64,000 bases of DNA from Anisus vortex (GCA_949126835.1 OX421497.1:25895612-25959611), one strand, 5' to 3'; positions 1 to 11,450 are shown, numbered from the stretch's first letter. Notes: generated by a model from the letters alone, not told the origin. Numbers and translations are program-made.

Positions 1-1645
1 AGGTGGAGGTTAAAATATTAGGTTATTTATTAAAATATAAACCATAAATAAAAAAAGAAGTATATCTGATAATAATACATACAAGGCATTATCAGCGGTA
101 ACATATTAGGTACAAATTACTCCCCCCCCCCCATATATTCAAGAAGAGCTCCAGTCTACATTCAAGATGAGTTCTATCCAACACACACCAAGTCCGATTC
201 ACGATGAGTTCTATCCAACACACATCAAGTCCGGGTCTAATTCAACATCTAATTTAGACATCAATCACCACCTACTCAATAATAATCATAATTAACAATT
301 GACTTGAAAGAGAGACTGCAAATTATAAAAATACATTTACAGTCGACTATTAAATCTATAATAGAAATTAGTTCTAGAACAAGATCTAGAACTTTTATAC
401 ATAAACAACATAATATGTGAAAACTCTATTAAGTTTAAAATAATCAAATACAATTATAGAGTTGAATATCATTCTAAACTACTACACCTTACCCTATATG
501 CACTACTCTCGTTCTCAAACGTCCAGGTACTGACCTCTTCCCTTTCACACACTGAACTGTAGACCGAAAAAAGAAGTAGCCCCATACACACACTATTTCC
601 CGTGAACATTCCTGGGGGGGGGGGGGGGGGTGCGAAACAGGGTAAGACAGGGAATGGGGAAAGGGCCACCAGTGTACAGCTTAGGAGGGCAACAATTATA
701 ACACAAGTAAAATAGTGATTTTAGTTTACTATTTGACAGTTATGTATAAATTAATTGATGTAATAGTCTCAAACATTGACGTGGAATCATCGTCTTATTA
801 CATGCCATGGTATGTAACACAAAGACAAAAGTGCGGCACATCATTTTTTAGTATGGCACAGTAGGCGAAAATTACTGGTTACACGTGTGTTTACTTTTTA
901 ATTTGAACATTACAATAATAGTTTTGTATGAATTATTAAGCCATTAACCAATTAAGCACCCCAAACTGAATTAAAATTAGTTATCTGAAATAACTAATTA
1001 CTTACCAATGAATGTTTCAAAATGGGCTAAATTATTGACGTTGAATCACAGTGACAAAATGGCTGCCAGAAATTGTTAGTCTTGGAAGCAAGATGACGGA
1101 AATGAAATTTCGCACACCAAAGATTTTCAATATCGGAACTCTTCACCTCAGAATCATTTTTGTTTTATCCCATTAGCCAATCAAAGTGCTTATAATTGAA
1201 AATAATGGTCTCGTTTTCAAAGCTTTGCGTGACACACTATTTATAGCCGAAAATAGGTCAAGCGGGTAAACCAAAAAGCTTGCTTAGAGCTTTCCAACGA
1301 TATATAGCTTATGGTGGTTTCGTTTCACTTTTGTACCGTAACTATAACTATAAGGGTCAAAGTTAGCAAATAAATAGACTGTCATCTAAATTTAGTAATA
1401 GGTATCATTTTAAAAACGTTTTAAAACATATTTAATCAATCATTTAGTAAAAATAAATTAGCAGAACTTGTTCCTTAGATTCCCAGATGTTAAAATAGGT
1501 ATTACGATCATTTTCCCCACATTGTTTTTTTTTAGTGAATTATAACATTTTTTTCCATGAGTTTGTCCTTTACATTCGACCTTAGTTAGATGCGAAGCGA
1601 TAAAAACCAGTAAAACAAGACGCGTTATTGTAGGCGGCTCCTCGC
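1..1645. other. Gene-free AT-rich stretch with homopolymers and a short duplication
   Basis: No convincing coding or mobile-element sequence was seen. It holds an 11-base C run (122-132), a 17-base G run (614-630) and a two-copy 37-bp direct repeat beginning at 161 and 198 (core GATGAGTTCTATCCAACACA). Confidence 0.5.
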
Positions 1646-1647
1646 CT

Positions 1648-2793
1648 TTGTTTTTAAGATTCGAGCGACTACAAATCCTTCCTAAAAACTCTTGTAGATC
1701 ATGTGGATTATGTGTAGCTATAAAAAATTCTCTACAAGATAAAATCAGACTTCTTAAATGCAACAATGATGAAATGATTTGGTTGCAGTTAGAAACGGAT
1801 GATAATCCCTTTTTAATTTTAACTATTTATACCCCACCTGAGGACTCCCCATATGCCCAACCTGATTTTTTTAATATCCTAGAAAAAGAAATTACTAATA
1901 AAAGAAACATTAGTAATAATATTATAATAATTATGGGAGACTTCAACGCGCATAATAAGGAAGCAGTAGATTACATTTAAGAAGATATAACTAACTCACG
2001 CGAGCGATATGTGGATATATGTACACAATCAGATGAATTACTTAAAAGAAATGAAATACCACTTACACGGAAAAACGTAGATACCAAGCAATGAATAACT
2101 GGGGAAGGAAATTAATTGACATGTGCAAGAATACTAATGTTGTAATAGTGAATGGAAGAAAGGGAGTAATATAATCGAAACCCACTACTTCGTTTGGCAC
2201 GGTAATCGACTAAATTCTGGTAGATAAAAGCATTTTTCATAAACTAAATAATATAATAATTCGTGATTTTGACAATTTATTTTCAGACATTCACTGCCTG
2301 ATATCATGCGAATATGAGGTTACTGTGGTAGATAGGGCAAGTAATGTTAGTGGACAAACTAAGTGCGTGCCAAAGTTTGACATAGTAAAATCCTGGGACT
2401 CGTCTAAAGTTTAAAATTATATAAAAAAACGTGGAATATAATAAACAAAGCTAGTATTATCTTTAGACTTGATAGGCTAATAGGAATAAACACTTTAAAA
2501 AAACAAATATAAATTACAAACAAGAAATAAACATCATAGTCGAGGAGATAAATAGTACGCTTTATATCTATTTATGAGATTTTGGGTTACTCGTACAAAT
2601 GTGGAATACCTATTGTAAATAAAAATAGTTTGAGAGTAGCTGTTGGTAGTTATTTTATCATTTAACCTTTGATGTATGTTAATTAATTAATTGTACTATG
2701 TATTTATGAATTATTATCTTTTGACTGCCTTTATTGTACCTATGTACTATGTGGCAAAATATAACATTGTTCATTGTTCATTGTTCATTGTTC
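1648..2793 (+). mobile_element. Decayed LINE: endonuclease domain fragment and 3' tail
   Basis: An open stretch (1648-1980) translates to the middle of an exonuclease-endonuclease-phosphatase (EEP) domain. It has the catalytic-type motif MGDFNAHN near its end and an upstream segment like those of LINE ORF2 endonucleases. Recognisable endonuclease-like sequence continues with stops and shifts to about 2400. The region closes with four exact copies of the heptamer ATTGTTC (2766-2793), the kind of short tandem tail seen at CR1/Jockey-type LINE 3' ends. Reverse transcriptase is absent, so this is either an internally deleted copy or two neighbouring fragments. It is non-functional. Clade is not assigned. 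Confidence 0.7.
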
Positions 2794-2799
2794 TGTCAG

Positions 2800-3430
2800 A
2801 AAAAAAAACAATCGAGCCGTAGCTCCCACACCCCCACTACAACTTCGGCTATCTTTTCATCTATTACGCACTAGATTTTCCGACTTATTACAATGAACGC
2901 ACCCAATGGGTTGTTTATTTTTTAAATTCTTGGACTGTTCGCTGAGTTTTTTATTTTATGTGTAGTTAAATTGTGGACTCTTTCCTCGGTCCTAACGGTG
3001 TCTCCACAGTAATATAAAGAAGAAGAAGAAAATACATATTTTATCTGGCAACACGCAGATACATCCACATACGAGCTCAGAATACGTGTATTTCTATTCT
3101 GTGCAAACGAGTACCCGGCGTGATGACATCAGCGCACCAACCCCATCACATGCCTACCTACTTTAAACAGTTGCGTAAACAGTCGGATGGGCCGAACTAT
3201 TTCACACTGAAGCCAGATGGTTGCCGAGAGGAAAAATTTAAAAACGTGTTGTAAGCTTCGTGATAGACTCAGAACTCTATAACTTTAAAATCTGATAGCA
3301 AGACCGCAGTTCAAAGCACTTTATGCTTTCTGATAACTTACTTTGTTGACATCTTTGAAATCTTAAATTAGTAAAATTATCACTGCAAGGACCAGTTAAT
3401 TTGTGTACCAATACTTAATTTGTCTGAAAA
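2800..3430. other. Unassigned spacer with a possible LINE tail
   Basis: No gene seen. A (GAA)n-like tract near 3020-3035, after a sequence containing CTCCACAGTAATATAAAG, could be another LINE 3' end but cannot be assigned. Confidence 0.3.
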
Positions 3431-3435
3431 AATCG

Positions 3436-3870
3436 AATCATTTCAAACAAAACTTTAGATTTGGCATAAAAAATTGGATGCAAATAAAATGTACATGTTG
3501 CTTAACTTATCTGCTTTCTTTGAGGAACATGACATTAAAACAGATAAAAGGATTACGAGAATGATTTTTACGATAACGATCTTTGTGAAAGAACACTTGC
3601 ACATGCTTGCAGACGAAATTTCAAATTTATCTGACATTTTTTTTTGCACTTGAAAGAAGGCCATGCACAGTCAAATGTGACGATGTTCCTGAGACAACAC
3701 AAGATAATTTCATTAAACTTATCAACAACTAATTTCTCTACAATGCCAATTACAAAATTCAGGATCAAGTGTTTGCAGTCATATACTATTTTGTCTGAGA
3801 CTGTGTTGCGCCTTATTCCATCTCCAACAACTTATCTTTGTGAAAGGGCTTTCCAGTTTGTTGATTATTA
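3436..3870 (+). pseudogene. hAT transposase remnant of the ZBED5/SCAND3-like type
   Basis: The plus strand reads as the C-terminal part of a hAT-superfamily transposase in two frames. The first part (about 3436-3650) matches the IWHKKLDANKM...SAFFEEH region of ZBED5-like proteins. The second (about 3690-3870) contains SETVLRLIPSPTTYLCERAF, the usual dimerisation-region signature in which a LP-x-STTYLCE-x-xF core is typical. Stops and at least one frame change separate them, so it is a dead copy. A hAT-type terminal sequence ends at 4219, about 350 bp downstream on the same strand, and probably belongs to the same element. Confidence 0.65.
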
Positions 3871-4185
3871 AATCTAAATAAAGAAGTATGCTTGTGAAAG
3901 ACTATCTTCGTTGTGTAAGCCAATGAGAAAGACGCAATCTCAATCTTAGTACTGACGTTGTGTTGTAATTAGAAATAAATATTTCACAATATATAATTTC
4001 AAATTGATTTTTTTGTATAATTAATCACTGTGCTTTAATTATGTTAAATTTGTAACATTTAAAACACATCCTGTATATCAGATATTTGCATTATATTTTA
4101 TTTACAGTAGCACATTACATTTATAAGGTAGCGACGAGAAAATGTTTATGGTTGGGGGACGCCATAATGTTAAAAGCTGTATAAA

Positions 4186-4219
4186 AGGGTCGCGGCATTA
4201 AAAAGGTTGGGAATAACTG
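4186..4219 (+). repeat. Probable right terminal inverted repeat of the hAT element
   Basis: The sequence GGTCGCGGCATTAAAAAGG followed by TTGGGAATAACTG is the reverse complement of a common hAT start (CAGTGGTTCCCAACC). CTCTAAAG follows and would be an 8-bp target duplication. I could not find the matching left end. Confidence 0.5.
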
Positions 4220-4498
4220 CTCTAAAGGGAGCAGCAGACAATCCAGCATCGGTTAACGAAATCAAAGTAACCGGGTCTTGAAGTTTAACATCAATTACAA
4301 CAGCCTTCTTCATCTTAGCTTCATTCTAGCAAAATGTTATATTATTTTTATATTACCCGCTGGTCCATCAAAGTCTCAGAACTACCCCTTCAGGCCCAAA
4401 TGTTCCAACTCCAAATGTTCAAAATGTCAATGGTCCACCATGTTGAAAATTAATATCCCTCAAAATGTTTCAGCGCTCATTCACACCTTTTTGTAAAG

Positions 4499-4672
4499 CA
4501 CCGCTAAGGTTGTAAATACATCATTTTGTTAGGCACAAAGCACCGCTTTTTGCCATGTTGTAAACCACCACCGCTGTAATATACCGTTGAAAACACCATT
4601 CTTTACAACACCGCTGCTCATCATTTAATTAAGTTACCACCGCTGTTTACCAATTTGTAAACAAACACCGCT
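4499..4672 (+). repeat. Cluster of six CACCGCT heptamers
   Basis: CACCGCT occurs at 4499, 4541, 4569, 4609, 4638 and 4666, usually next to TTGTAAA or TTTACAA. Start-to-start spacing is 42, 28, 40, 29 and 28 bp. Six exact copies in 174 bp of AT-rich DNA is far above chance. It may be a degenerate minisatellite or a binding-site array. Confidence 0.6.
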
Positions 4673-4689
4673 GCCACCATTTATGTTAA

Positions 4690-6130
4690 GGTCCTTTTAT
4701 ATAGTTCATACTTGTCTTGAGGCGTTATCTATAATTTATTTGTTGCCGTTTGTATATTGATTATTGGTAGCGTTCAAATCAATGACATCTATACATTTAC
4801 TTATAGAATACTTCTTTAATATAATAATAATATGTACACATACTTAAATTAATGTATTTATTTATACTTTACTTCAACTATTACAATAACATCTATGCTT
4901 CTTGTATATTACTCTCTCTATCTCACTTCTTGTCAATATCACTCCATGTATCTAACTCTCATCACATCCGTTCTACACCAAAATCGCATCCTTTTCACAC
5001 CAAACACTTTCACTCGATATTTGTCATTAAATTAATACTTCACAGCTACCGAGTAATCTTCCAACCGCAACCAAAACTAAATTACATAATCTGTCCTCGA
5101 CAATAACTCAAATGTATAGCGTAGATAAGTTTTTACTTTATTTTGTGTTAACTGAAGGATCGTTCTACATCAGCACTGTTTATTGATAGGGTAAGAAAAA
5201 TGCAATATAATGTGGACAGGCTAAGATAATTGGAACAGACATGTCATTGGAAATCAAAAATTTAGTACATTGTTGATTGTCAGTTCTTCGACTCGGAATT
5301 TTTCCTTATTGACAAATACTGATCACTTTCTGGTACATGTTTCTGAATGAATGAAATTCTTGAACAAAGATTTCAGTTCCTTGCTATGACAGTCGTGCAG
5401 CGCTGCTTTAAGAGTCTCCGCAAGAAAAAGGCTGCCAATATTCAATCAAATATCATAGGGGGGTATTAATGTGTCTGACACGATATTGCCTTATTGCTGC
5501 CCTACATCAGTGAACATTTCTGCTACAGATTCTATCATGATAACATTATTGGCTTTGCTGAAATGTTTTCGATCAAAACAAATAATTTTGGAAGTTTGTA
5601 AATGCCTAAACCTTTTAGTTGTGCTATTTATGACACAATGTACCTTCACTTGTTTCATCAATTATTTTCTTTTCGGGCCTCACATAGGCCTATTCCATCA
5701 TCCTCTTAAATTTTCTCGTTCAATCTCTTTCTTCTTGTAACTCTCTGCTGCTTATATAATCTAGTTCTTACTGATATCACATTTTTAGCCACCTGATATT
5801 CATCGTTATCAATCTGTTAAAACTCGTATTCAAACTAAATGCGTACGTTTTTCAAATTACTCTTATTTTGCTGAATCAAATTAGAAGCGATTAAAAATCC
5901 TTTATACTTCTATCTCAAAAGATAAAAGCTTTTTTAAAATCGTGTTTTTCCATATTAATACGTTGAAGGTATCATCTGTTCACTGTGCCTACGCAAAATA
6001 TGTAATAGTGTACTTTTAATTTTACAATCTAAGTGTGTTAATAGACGAATAAAATGGAATTTAAAAAAATCTAATATGCCTGAGCACGAAGCCTATTTAA
6101 ATATGTTTTTTCTAGAAAGAACGTCTGTGA
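4690..6130. other. AT-rich stretch without recognised genes
   Basis: Short open frames here are low-complexity and have no recognisable domain. It may contain upstream exons or the promoter of the C-type lectin gene that follows, but none could be identified. Confidence 0.3.
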
Positions 6131-6405
6131 ATTATTACATTAAAACTGTAGAATAAAAAGTTTAACCCATACATTTACAATGTAAATTATTACATTAAAA
6201 CTGTAGAATACAAAGTTTAACCCATACAATTACAATGTAAATTATTACATTAAAACTGTAGAATACAAAGTTTAACCCATACAATTACAATGTAAATTAT
6301 TACATTAAAACTGTAGAATACAAAGTTTAACCCATACAATTACAATGTAAATTATTACATTAAAACTGTAGAATAGAAAGTTTAACCCATACAATTACAA
6401 TGTAA
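6131..6405. repeat. 55-bp tandem repeat, five copies
   Basis: Units start at 6131, 6186, 6241, 6296 and 6351 with an exact 55-bp period (unit begins ATTATTACATTAAAACTGTA). Copies differ by only a few substitutions, implying recent expansion. The array ends about 180 bp upstream of the lectin exon, so it lies in that gene's preceding intron or 5' flank. Confidence 0.95.
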
Positions 6406-6587
6406 ATTCTAATGAACGTTCTGCTTTCTTAGAGCGTTGTGGGTCATTTAGGGAAATTATCTCGTGCCTCAAGCATTAATGTTAAAAAGTGGGCAACAGT
6501 GGAATTTAAGCAATGGACAACAAGTCTATTGAATTAACATTTTGTTTCTATGTCTACAATATTTAATTATTTATTTTTTTATTACAG

Positions 6588-6761
6588 GAATGGGAGCAAG
6601 GCTGGGTATATTTAAAACTGAAAATAGATTAGCAATTTTGAAAAGCAAAGCCCATAAAGATACTTGGATTGGTCTGGATGACGTAAAATCTGAGGGTACT
6701 TATGTCTGGCAAGACGGCACTGTTTTAAACTTGGAAAATTTTCGAAAATGGTTCGTTGCTG
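6588..6761 (+). CDS. C-type lectin domain protein, internal exon
   Basis: This exon encodes the first half of a C-type lectin-like domain: MGARLGIFKTENRLAILK, then DTWIGLDD and TYVWQDG, the classical WIGL core and the strand after it. It is preceded by a good acceptor (TTTTTTATTACAG) and followed by the donor G|GTGAG at 6761/6762. It joins in frame (phase 1) to the exon at 11323-11450, completing the conserved FxKWxxGEPNN block across the junction. Upstream exons (signal peptide, first disulfide cysteine) were not identified and may lie before 6131 or be lost. In this family the domain binds sugars, usually Ca2+-dependently, in secreted immune or mucus proteins. It is the best-supported host gene in the window. 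Confidence 0.85.
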
Positions 6762-7019
6762 GTGAGCTAATTATCAAAATCTGTTTCATTAATAATTTAT
6801 ATATTAACATTATAAAACTATTTACAGATCAATGTGCACAATCATACAATATTTGTGTTATATATAGATAGAGTGGAGTTAAAAAGAGCAGGATAGAAGC
6901 ACAAGTAGTCAGTTGTATTTATGCCTTCCACCACTTTGAGAACCAGTTATGTTGTTATTCGGCGTAGTTTCGTTAGTTATATTGAATGAATGGTTAATGG
7001 GGGCGTTTAATTTTCTTAA

Positions 7020-7905
7020 ATGGCTGTTTGTTGATCTAGGCTACTCTTTGCTACATTTGGGGATTTTGAAAAGGCTTTTGATAGCATTAATAGAGAAACA
7101 AATGGTCAATCATGAGGCACTATGGAATACCTACCAAAATAATAACCATCATCAAAAGTCTATATGAAAACTTTACCTGCCAAGTAGTACATAATGGTGG
7201 GCTGTCGGATGAAATCCATGTTACACCTGGAGTCAAGCAAGGATGCCTCCTTTCACCACTTATGTTCCTTTTGGTACTAGATTGGGTCAGAAAAGAAGCT
7301 TATGCCAACTGAGAAAAAGGAATTCAGTGGACCTTAATCCAAAAACTAGAAGACTTTGCGGATGACCTATCCATTCTGTCCCACAGATTACAAGATATGC
7401 AAGAGAAGATCACGATCTTGAGTGAGACTGGAAAAAGAGTAGGGCTCTATATAAACCATCAAAAAACAATATTATTGAAAATAAACCGCCAACAATTTGG
7501 CGACATACAAGTAGCGATCCAAAGCTTAGACCAAGTGGATAATTTTGTATATCTTGGGAGTGTGGTCAGTGTATCAGGAAGAGCAGACGAGGACATTGAA
7601 CGTAGAATTAATTTGGCGCCATAGGCTTTCGTCAATCTGAAACAGGTCTGGAGATCTACTAACATCTCTATCAAAACTAACGTAAGGATTTTTTACTCGA
7701 GCGTTAAAACGGTTCTACTTTATGGGTGTTAAACATGGCGAACGACAGAGAAAACAAGAAATAGACTCCAGACTTCTTTTGTTAACAGATGCCTAAGAAA
7801 TATACTCAAAATAAAATGGTTCGACAAGGTAGAAAACTTCAAGCTGTGGGAGAGGTGTGGACAAAGAACAGTAGATCACCAAGTTATGGATAGAAAGTCC
7901 ACCCC
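7020..7905 (+). mobile_element. LINE reverse-transcriptase fragment inside the lectin intron
   Basis: The translated region runs from a disrupted FEKAFDS motif (about 7065) through PGVKQGCLLSPLMF (7225-7265) and the catalytic FADDLSILSH (about 7355) to the thumb motif YLGSVV and a downstream LLYGC/TWRTTEKTRNRLQ segment. Several stops and frame changes make it non-functional. No endonuclease part was found. The order and motifs are those of a non-LTR retrotransposon RT. I do not assign a clade. Confidence 0.8.
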
Positions 7906-8254
7906 GCAACCAGTGCTTAGCCCTAAGTGCAACCGCCTGACCTTAGTGCAACCACAAGGGTGCCCTCAGTGAAACCAGTAGGCGATATTAAACCTAGAGA
8001 TCTTCCAGTACATTCACACACATGCAGACGTAACATCAATAATTGGGATACATATACACACCAATAAACAACCAATAAATCTGAGTTTTCAGAACTATTC
8101 CTGTTTGATTTTTATTATATCATTGCTTTGTTTTAACATAGACTCAAATTAGTCGATAACTAAATCATCAACAATTTCTTCAGTCTCTAGGTCTAATTCT
8201 AAAATAATTTGAGTCTCATTAATGCTGGTGTTGCCTGAGGAATATATTGAATAT
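7906..8254. other. Spacer between two LINE fragments
   Basis: No coding or repeat signature was recognised here. It separates two fragments that overlap in content: the segment ...FKLWERCGQRT (about 7840-7870) recurs at about 8285-8310. Confidence 0.3.
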
Positions 8255-8590
8255 ACAGTGGTAAGGTAAGATGGAAAACTCCAAGCTGTGAAAGAGATGT
8301 GGACAGAGAACAATGGAATAACAAATCCTAGAAAGAAAGTGGAGACGGATTGGACACACCCTCAGGAAAGATAATAACAACACGAGCTAGACAAGCCTTA
8401 GAGTGGAACTCCCAGGCAAACGACATAGAGGAAGACCCAAGCGAACATGGAGACGAAGCATGTTGGATGAGGCTGGAAGCACAGGAAAGAGCTGGAAAAA
8501 AAGCAAAGCGACTGGCAAGAGACGCGTAGGGTGCTTTGACAGAGTCTCTATGTTCCACAAGGAACCCAAAGGACAGATGATGATGTTCTT
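8255..8590 (+). mobile_element. Second LINE fragment (ORF2 C-terminal region)
   Basis: This begins with a copy of the segment that ends the previous fragment and continues with RRIGHTLRK, then LPGKRHRGRPKRTWRR (8403-8450), typical of the C-terminal end of this LINE group (GHTLRK...GKR.RGRP..TWRR). The overlap of about 70 bp with the upstream piece points to a second copy or a local duplication. Confidence 0.7.
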
Positions 8591-9480
8591 GTCCATTTAG
8601 TCAACCACCCTGGTTTTCTTTTTTTTTATATAAGTCGGTCTTGGACATCAATATGTTTGTAGTTTATACTACGCAGAAACTAAGGGTGTTGTCAGCCTTT
8701 TGGACTAGGACGCAGGGCGAAGACCATTCACTATCACAAATAACATACACCCTCTTAAGTAAAGATGAGTTTATTACGTGATTACGAGTCGAACAATAAA
8801 TATAAATTTAGATTTGTATGACTCCATTTTATGAAATAACACATTACTTATATGAATCATAGTTAAATCCATTTTATACATTATTTATACATTTTTTCTG
8901 AAAACACTAAGTCCACCGCGCAGAGTTACTAAATATTATAGTTGAAAAACCTCAGCAATAAACTTAAGAATCATCTCCTTAGAGAAGTAATCGTAGACTT
9001 ACTTAAATTCTCTTTTCACATTCCCTCAATAACTTCCTTTGTGAATTCAACTCACATACTTTGACTATTTCTCCCATTAAGTTTTTATTTGCTTATCTCC
9101 CATCACGATCTTGTTTAATTTTATGAACAAATAATTTTAAATTTTTCTAGAATACCACCCAAATTTCCTTTTTTTAATACCCCACTTATCTTAAGACTTT
9201 CATTTTTAATTTGAATTCACTCTTAACATGTAAAATAACTTCGTGACTACTTTTCACCTTTCACTTTTCAAACACAATTATTAGCCTGTTACAACATCTA
9301 AATAAAGTCGATGCTTTTTAAAAATTAATTTTTACATAACAGTTTTAATCTAAAAACTCTCCTTATGAAACTTGAGGTGCACTCTTAATTCATGAGCATG
9401 TTGTTAGGAAAGAATAGAACGTAACCTATATATAGTATAAAAGAAGACTCAATAGACGTTTAACATACAAAATCTCTATA
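8591..9480. other. AT-rich intronic sequence, nothing recognised
   Basis: No gene, repeat or element signature was seen in this part of the lectin intron. Confidence 0.3.
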
Positions 9481-9580
9481 TATCTATATACTATATATCT
9501 ATATCTATATCTATATCTATATATATCTATATATCTATATATCTATATATCTATATCTCTCTTTATATATGTATATATTA
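9481..9580. repeat. TATATC-type microsatellite
   Basis: Imperfect repeats of TATATC and TATC precede a MITE. It is simple-sequence DNA in the lectin intron. Confidence 0.9.
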
Positions 9581-9589
9581 TATAATACA

Positions 9590-9828
9590 CAGTGCTTTTT
9601 TTGTGACGGTACGCACCCGTACGGCGTACCGGCACCTTTTTCAATTTGGGGGAAAATTATTACTTTTCTTGTATTTTAACGTTTATTATTAATTTATTAT
9701 ATTATTAATTTGTTAAAATTGAATTATTTTAAAATTGCGCGCAATAAGAATTAAAATATAAAATTCGAAACTGCTTTAAAAGTTAGGCAATCCATCACTG
9801 AGTACCGGTTTTTTACAAAAAAGCACTG
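9590..9828. mobile_element. MITE, 239 bp, with CAGTGCTTTTTT termini
   Basis: The left end reads CAGTGCTTTTTTTGTGACGG. The right end is the inverted match, ...ACAAAAAAGCACTG. Both ends carry a nearby GTACCGG motif. The 239-bp size, inverted ends beginning CAGTG and lack of coding capacity fit a hAT-derived MITE. It sits between two microsatellites, so a target duplication cannot be judged. Confidence 0.6.

Positions 9829-9908
<80 letters not shown>
9829..9908. repeat. (TA)n microsatellite
   Basis: About 80 bp of nearly pure TA directly follow the MITE terminus. TA runs like this are common insertion sites for the elements in this window. Confidence 0.95.
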
Positions 9909-9911
<3 letters not shown>

Positions 9912-10003
9912 GCTTGTGTGTGCGTCTACCCAATCAAAATTGGTTAATTTAAAGTCACGTGAACTTATTGTGTTATATTTTACTTTTGTGATACCTATAT
10001 GTT

Positions 10004-10075
10004 GTTTCCATAGCGTAGTGGTTAGCGTCTTCGGCTGCCATTAGTGCGATCCGGGTTCGATTCCCCGCTGACTGC
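10004..10075 (+). ncRNA. tRNA-like pol III module (tRNA pseudogene or SINE head)
   Basis: A 72-nt block has an A box (TAGCGTAGTGG, 10011-10021), a B box (GGTTCGATTCC, 10054-10064) at tRNA-like spacing, and a T5 terminator right after it (10076-10080). The acceptor ends do not pair and the anticodon arm does not fold, so it is not a working tRNA. It could be a SINE head or a decayed tRNA copy. Confidence 0.45.
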
Positions 10076-10330
10076 TTTTTATTTTTCCTACTTTTTTCCT
10101 ACTTTAAAAACAAAAAAGGCGTTAATATTATTTTACTTTTATTTGTTAAAGATTGTAAGGATTTTAGGACTTAAAAATTTCCTAAAAGGTTTTGAGTTAA
10201 TAAAATCTAATAATTATATTTGAGATGCTCGCGGAAGACGTTTCATTCTTACCCACGGGGTAGTCCTCATTTTTTGTTAAATAAAAATACATGCTTGTTT
10301 TAACCCAATTATAATATAATTTTAATTTAC

Positions 10331-11090
10331 TTTTTAAATGTTTTCAGTAAATAAATAATAATTATATTTTTAAAGTTATTATACACTGATCTATAAAAAG
10401 ACTGGATTGCGCCTTCTTAATAAATTGGTCTGAGAAATGTAAAGAAATGCTTAAGATACGGTGATTAGTAATAGATCTAAGTTTATTTTAACAAAGAAAT
10501 CAATGAATTAAGCAATATTGTTGAAAAAAAAATAAAAAAATTTGGAGGACGTTTCCGATTTATACATTTAACTTTTAACCCGATTGGTCAAACGGCTCAA
10601 GATAATTTAGAGCAGAAACAAACATCTAAATAAATAAACAAACTCACGGTAAATATATATATTGATCAGTGCAGTGGAAACAAAATGTCGGAAAATTCTT
10701 AAAAAATGTCACTTCCGAGCCTAATCCAGTCTTTTTTGAGATCAGTGGTTATTATAGCTTTCTGTTCATTGTAGTTTATACAATTTTTATCCGTAGCTTT
10801 AGATCTACCTAAGCCTATGTATTTTATTTCCCCGAGCAAGGCCGGGCAATTTGGCTTTTTGGTTTAATAAAAAAGACTTGCCTATTTTTGATTCGATGAT
10901 AATATTTCTTTTAAATTTCTTTCCTAAATGTTTTCAGTAAATAATTGTATTTTTAAAATTATTACTTCTAGCCTATTTCTTTTTGTTCATTTGGTTTATG
11001 AAATTTGTATCTGTAGTTTGTACAGGACTATTTAATTTCCCCCCCAACGCCTGGGAGATTAGCTTGATTTTAATAAAAAGGCTACAATAA
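10331..11090. repeat. Diverged tandem duplication split by a MITE
   Basis: Two copies start AAATGTTTTCAGTAAATA at about 10336 and 10926 and continue through similar TTATTAC/TATAGC..TTTCT and TCATT..GTTTAT..ATTTGTATC..GTAG segments to a C-rich block (near 10838 and 11040) and AATAAAAA. The first copy is interrupted by the MITE at 10384-10747. The duplication therefore predates that insertion. Confidence 0.55.
10384..10747. mobile_element. MITE, 364 bp, CACTGATC family (short copy)
   Basis: Ends are CACTGATCTATAAAAAGACT and, inverted, AGTCTTTTTTGAGATCAGTG. A 9-bp direct repeat GTTATTATA flanks it (10375-10383 and 10748-10756). A 723-bp copy of the same family lies at 41781-42503 and shares about 60 bp at the left end and about 300 bp at the right end. 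The short form looks like an internal-deletion derivative. Terminal type and 8-9 bp duplications suggest hAT or a related DDE superfamily. Confidence 0.85.
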
Positions 11091-11322
11091 TTTAGTACAT
11101 AAGGTTTATATAGGGTTTACATATGCGTTTAAATTCGCGGTAATTATCCATGTTAATATATATATTGCAAGTTTTTTCCGTATTTTTTAGGCTTTTTTTG
11201 TTTTGTTTTTATATTTATAAAGTTCTTAAGCTATTTTTATATTATTTTTTTATTAAATGTTTGGTTTAATTCTAGCGTTTTACTAATTTTACGTCCTAAT
11301 TAATTTTTTTTAATGTTCAAAG

Positions 11323-11450
11323 GCGAGCCAAACAATTTGTGGGGCGAGCAACATTGCATCTGTTGGTGGAAAAGCAGGAATGGACTGGACGATAATCACT
11401 GTTCAACGACTCTGTTTTATGTCTGTGAAAAACCTGTGTATTTTAAGTAA
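11323..11450 (+). CDS. C-type lectin domain protein, terminal exon
   Basis: After the acceptor TGTTCAAAG this exon supplies 42 codons ending in TAA (11448-11450). The first two bases complete the glycine codon of the GEPNN motif split by the intron. EPN is the mannose-type Ca2+/sugar site. The conserved cysteines follow (GEQHC, DDNHC, FYVCEKP). The usual W-N-D triplet before the penultimate cysteine is replaced by LDDN, so one set of Ca2+ ligands is altered and sugar specificity is uncertain. The domain ends seven residues after the last cysteine pair, normal for single-domain lectins. The intervening intron is about 4.56 kb and full of transposon insertions. Confidence 0.85.

Noticed and set aside
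4278..5106. Small Ser/His/Ile-rich open frames as host genes
   Set aside because: Low-complexity composition expected from AT-rich DNA, no splice or domain support.
5471..5740. 89-residue plus-strand frame as a membrane protein
   Set aside because: No recognised family, no splice signals, and hydrophobicity is expected from T-rich DNA.
9751..9933. Tyr-Ile repeat protein
   Set aside because: It is a translation of the TA microsatellite.
10004..10075. Functional tRNA gene
   Set aside because: The acceptor ends (GTTTCCA and TGACTGC) do not pair and the anticodon stem does not form.
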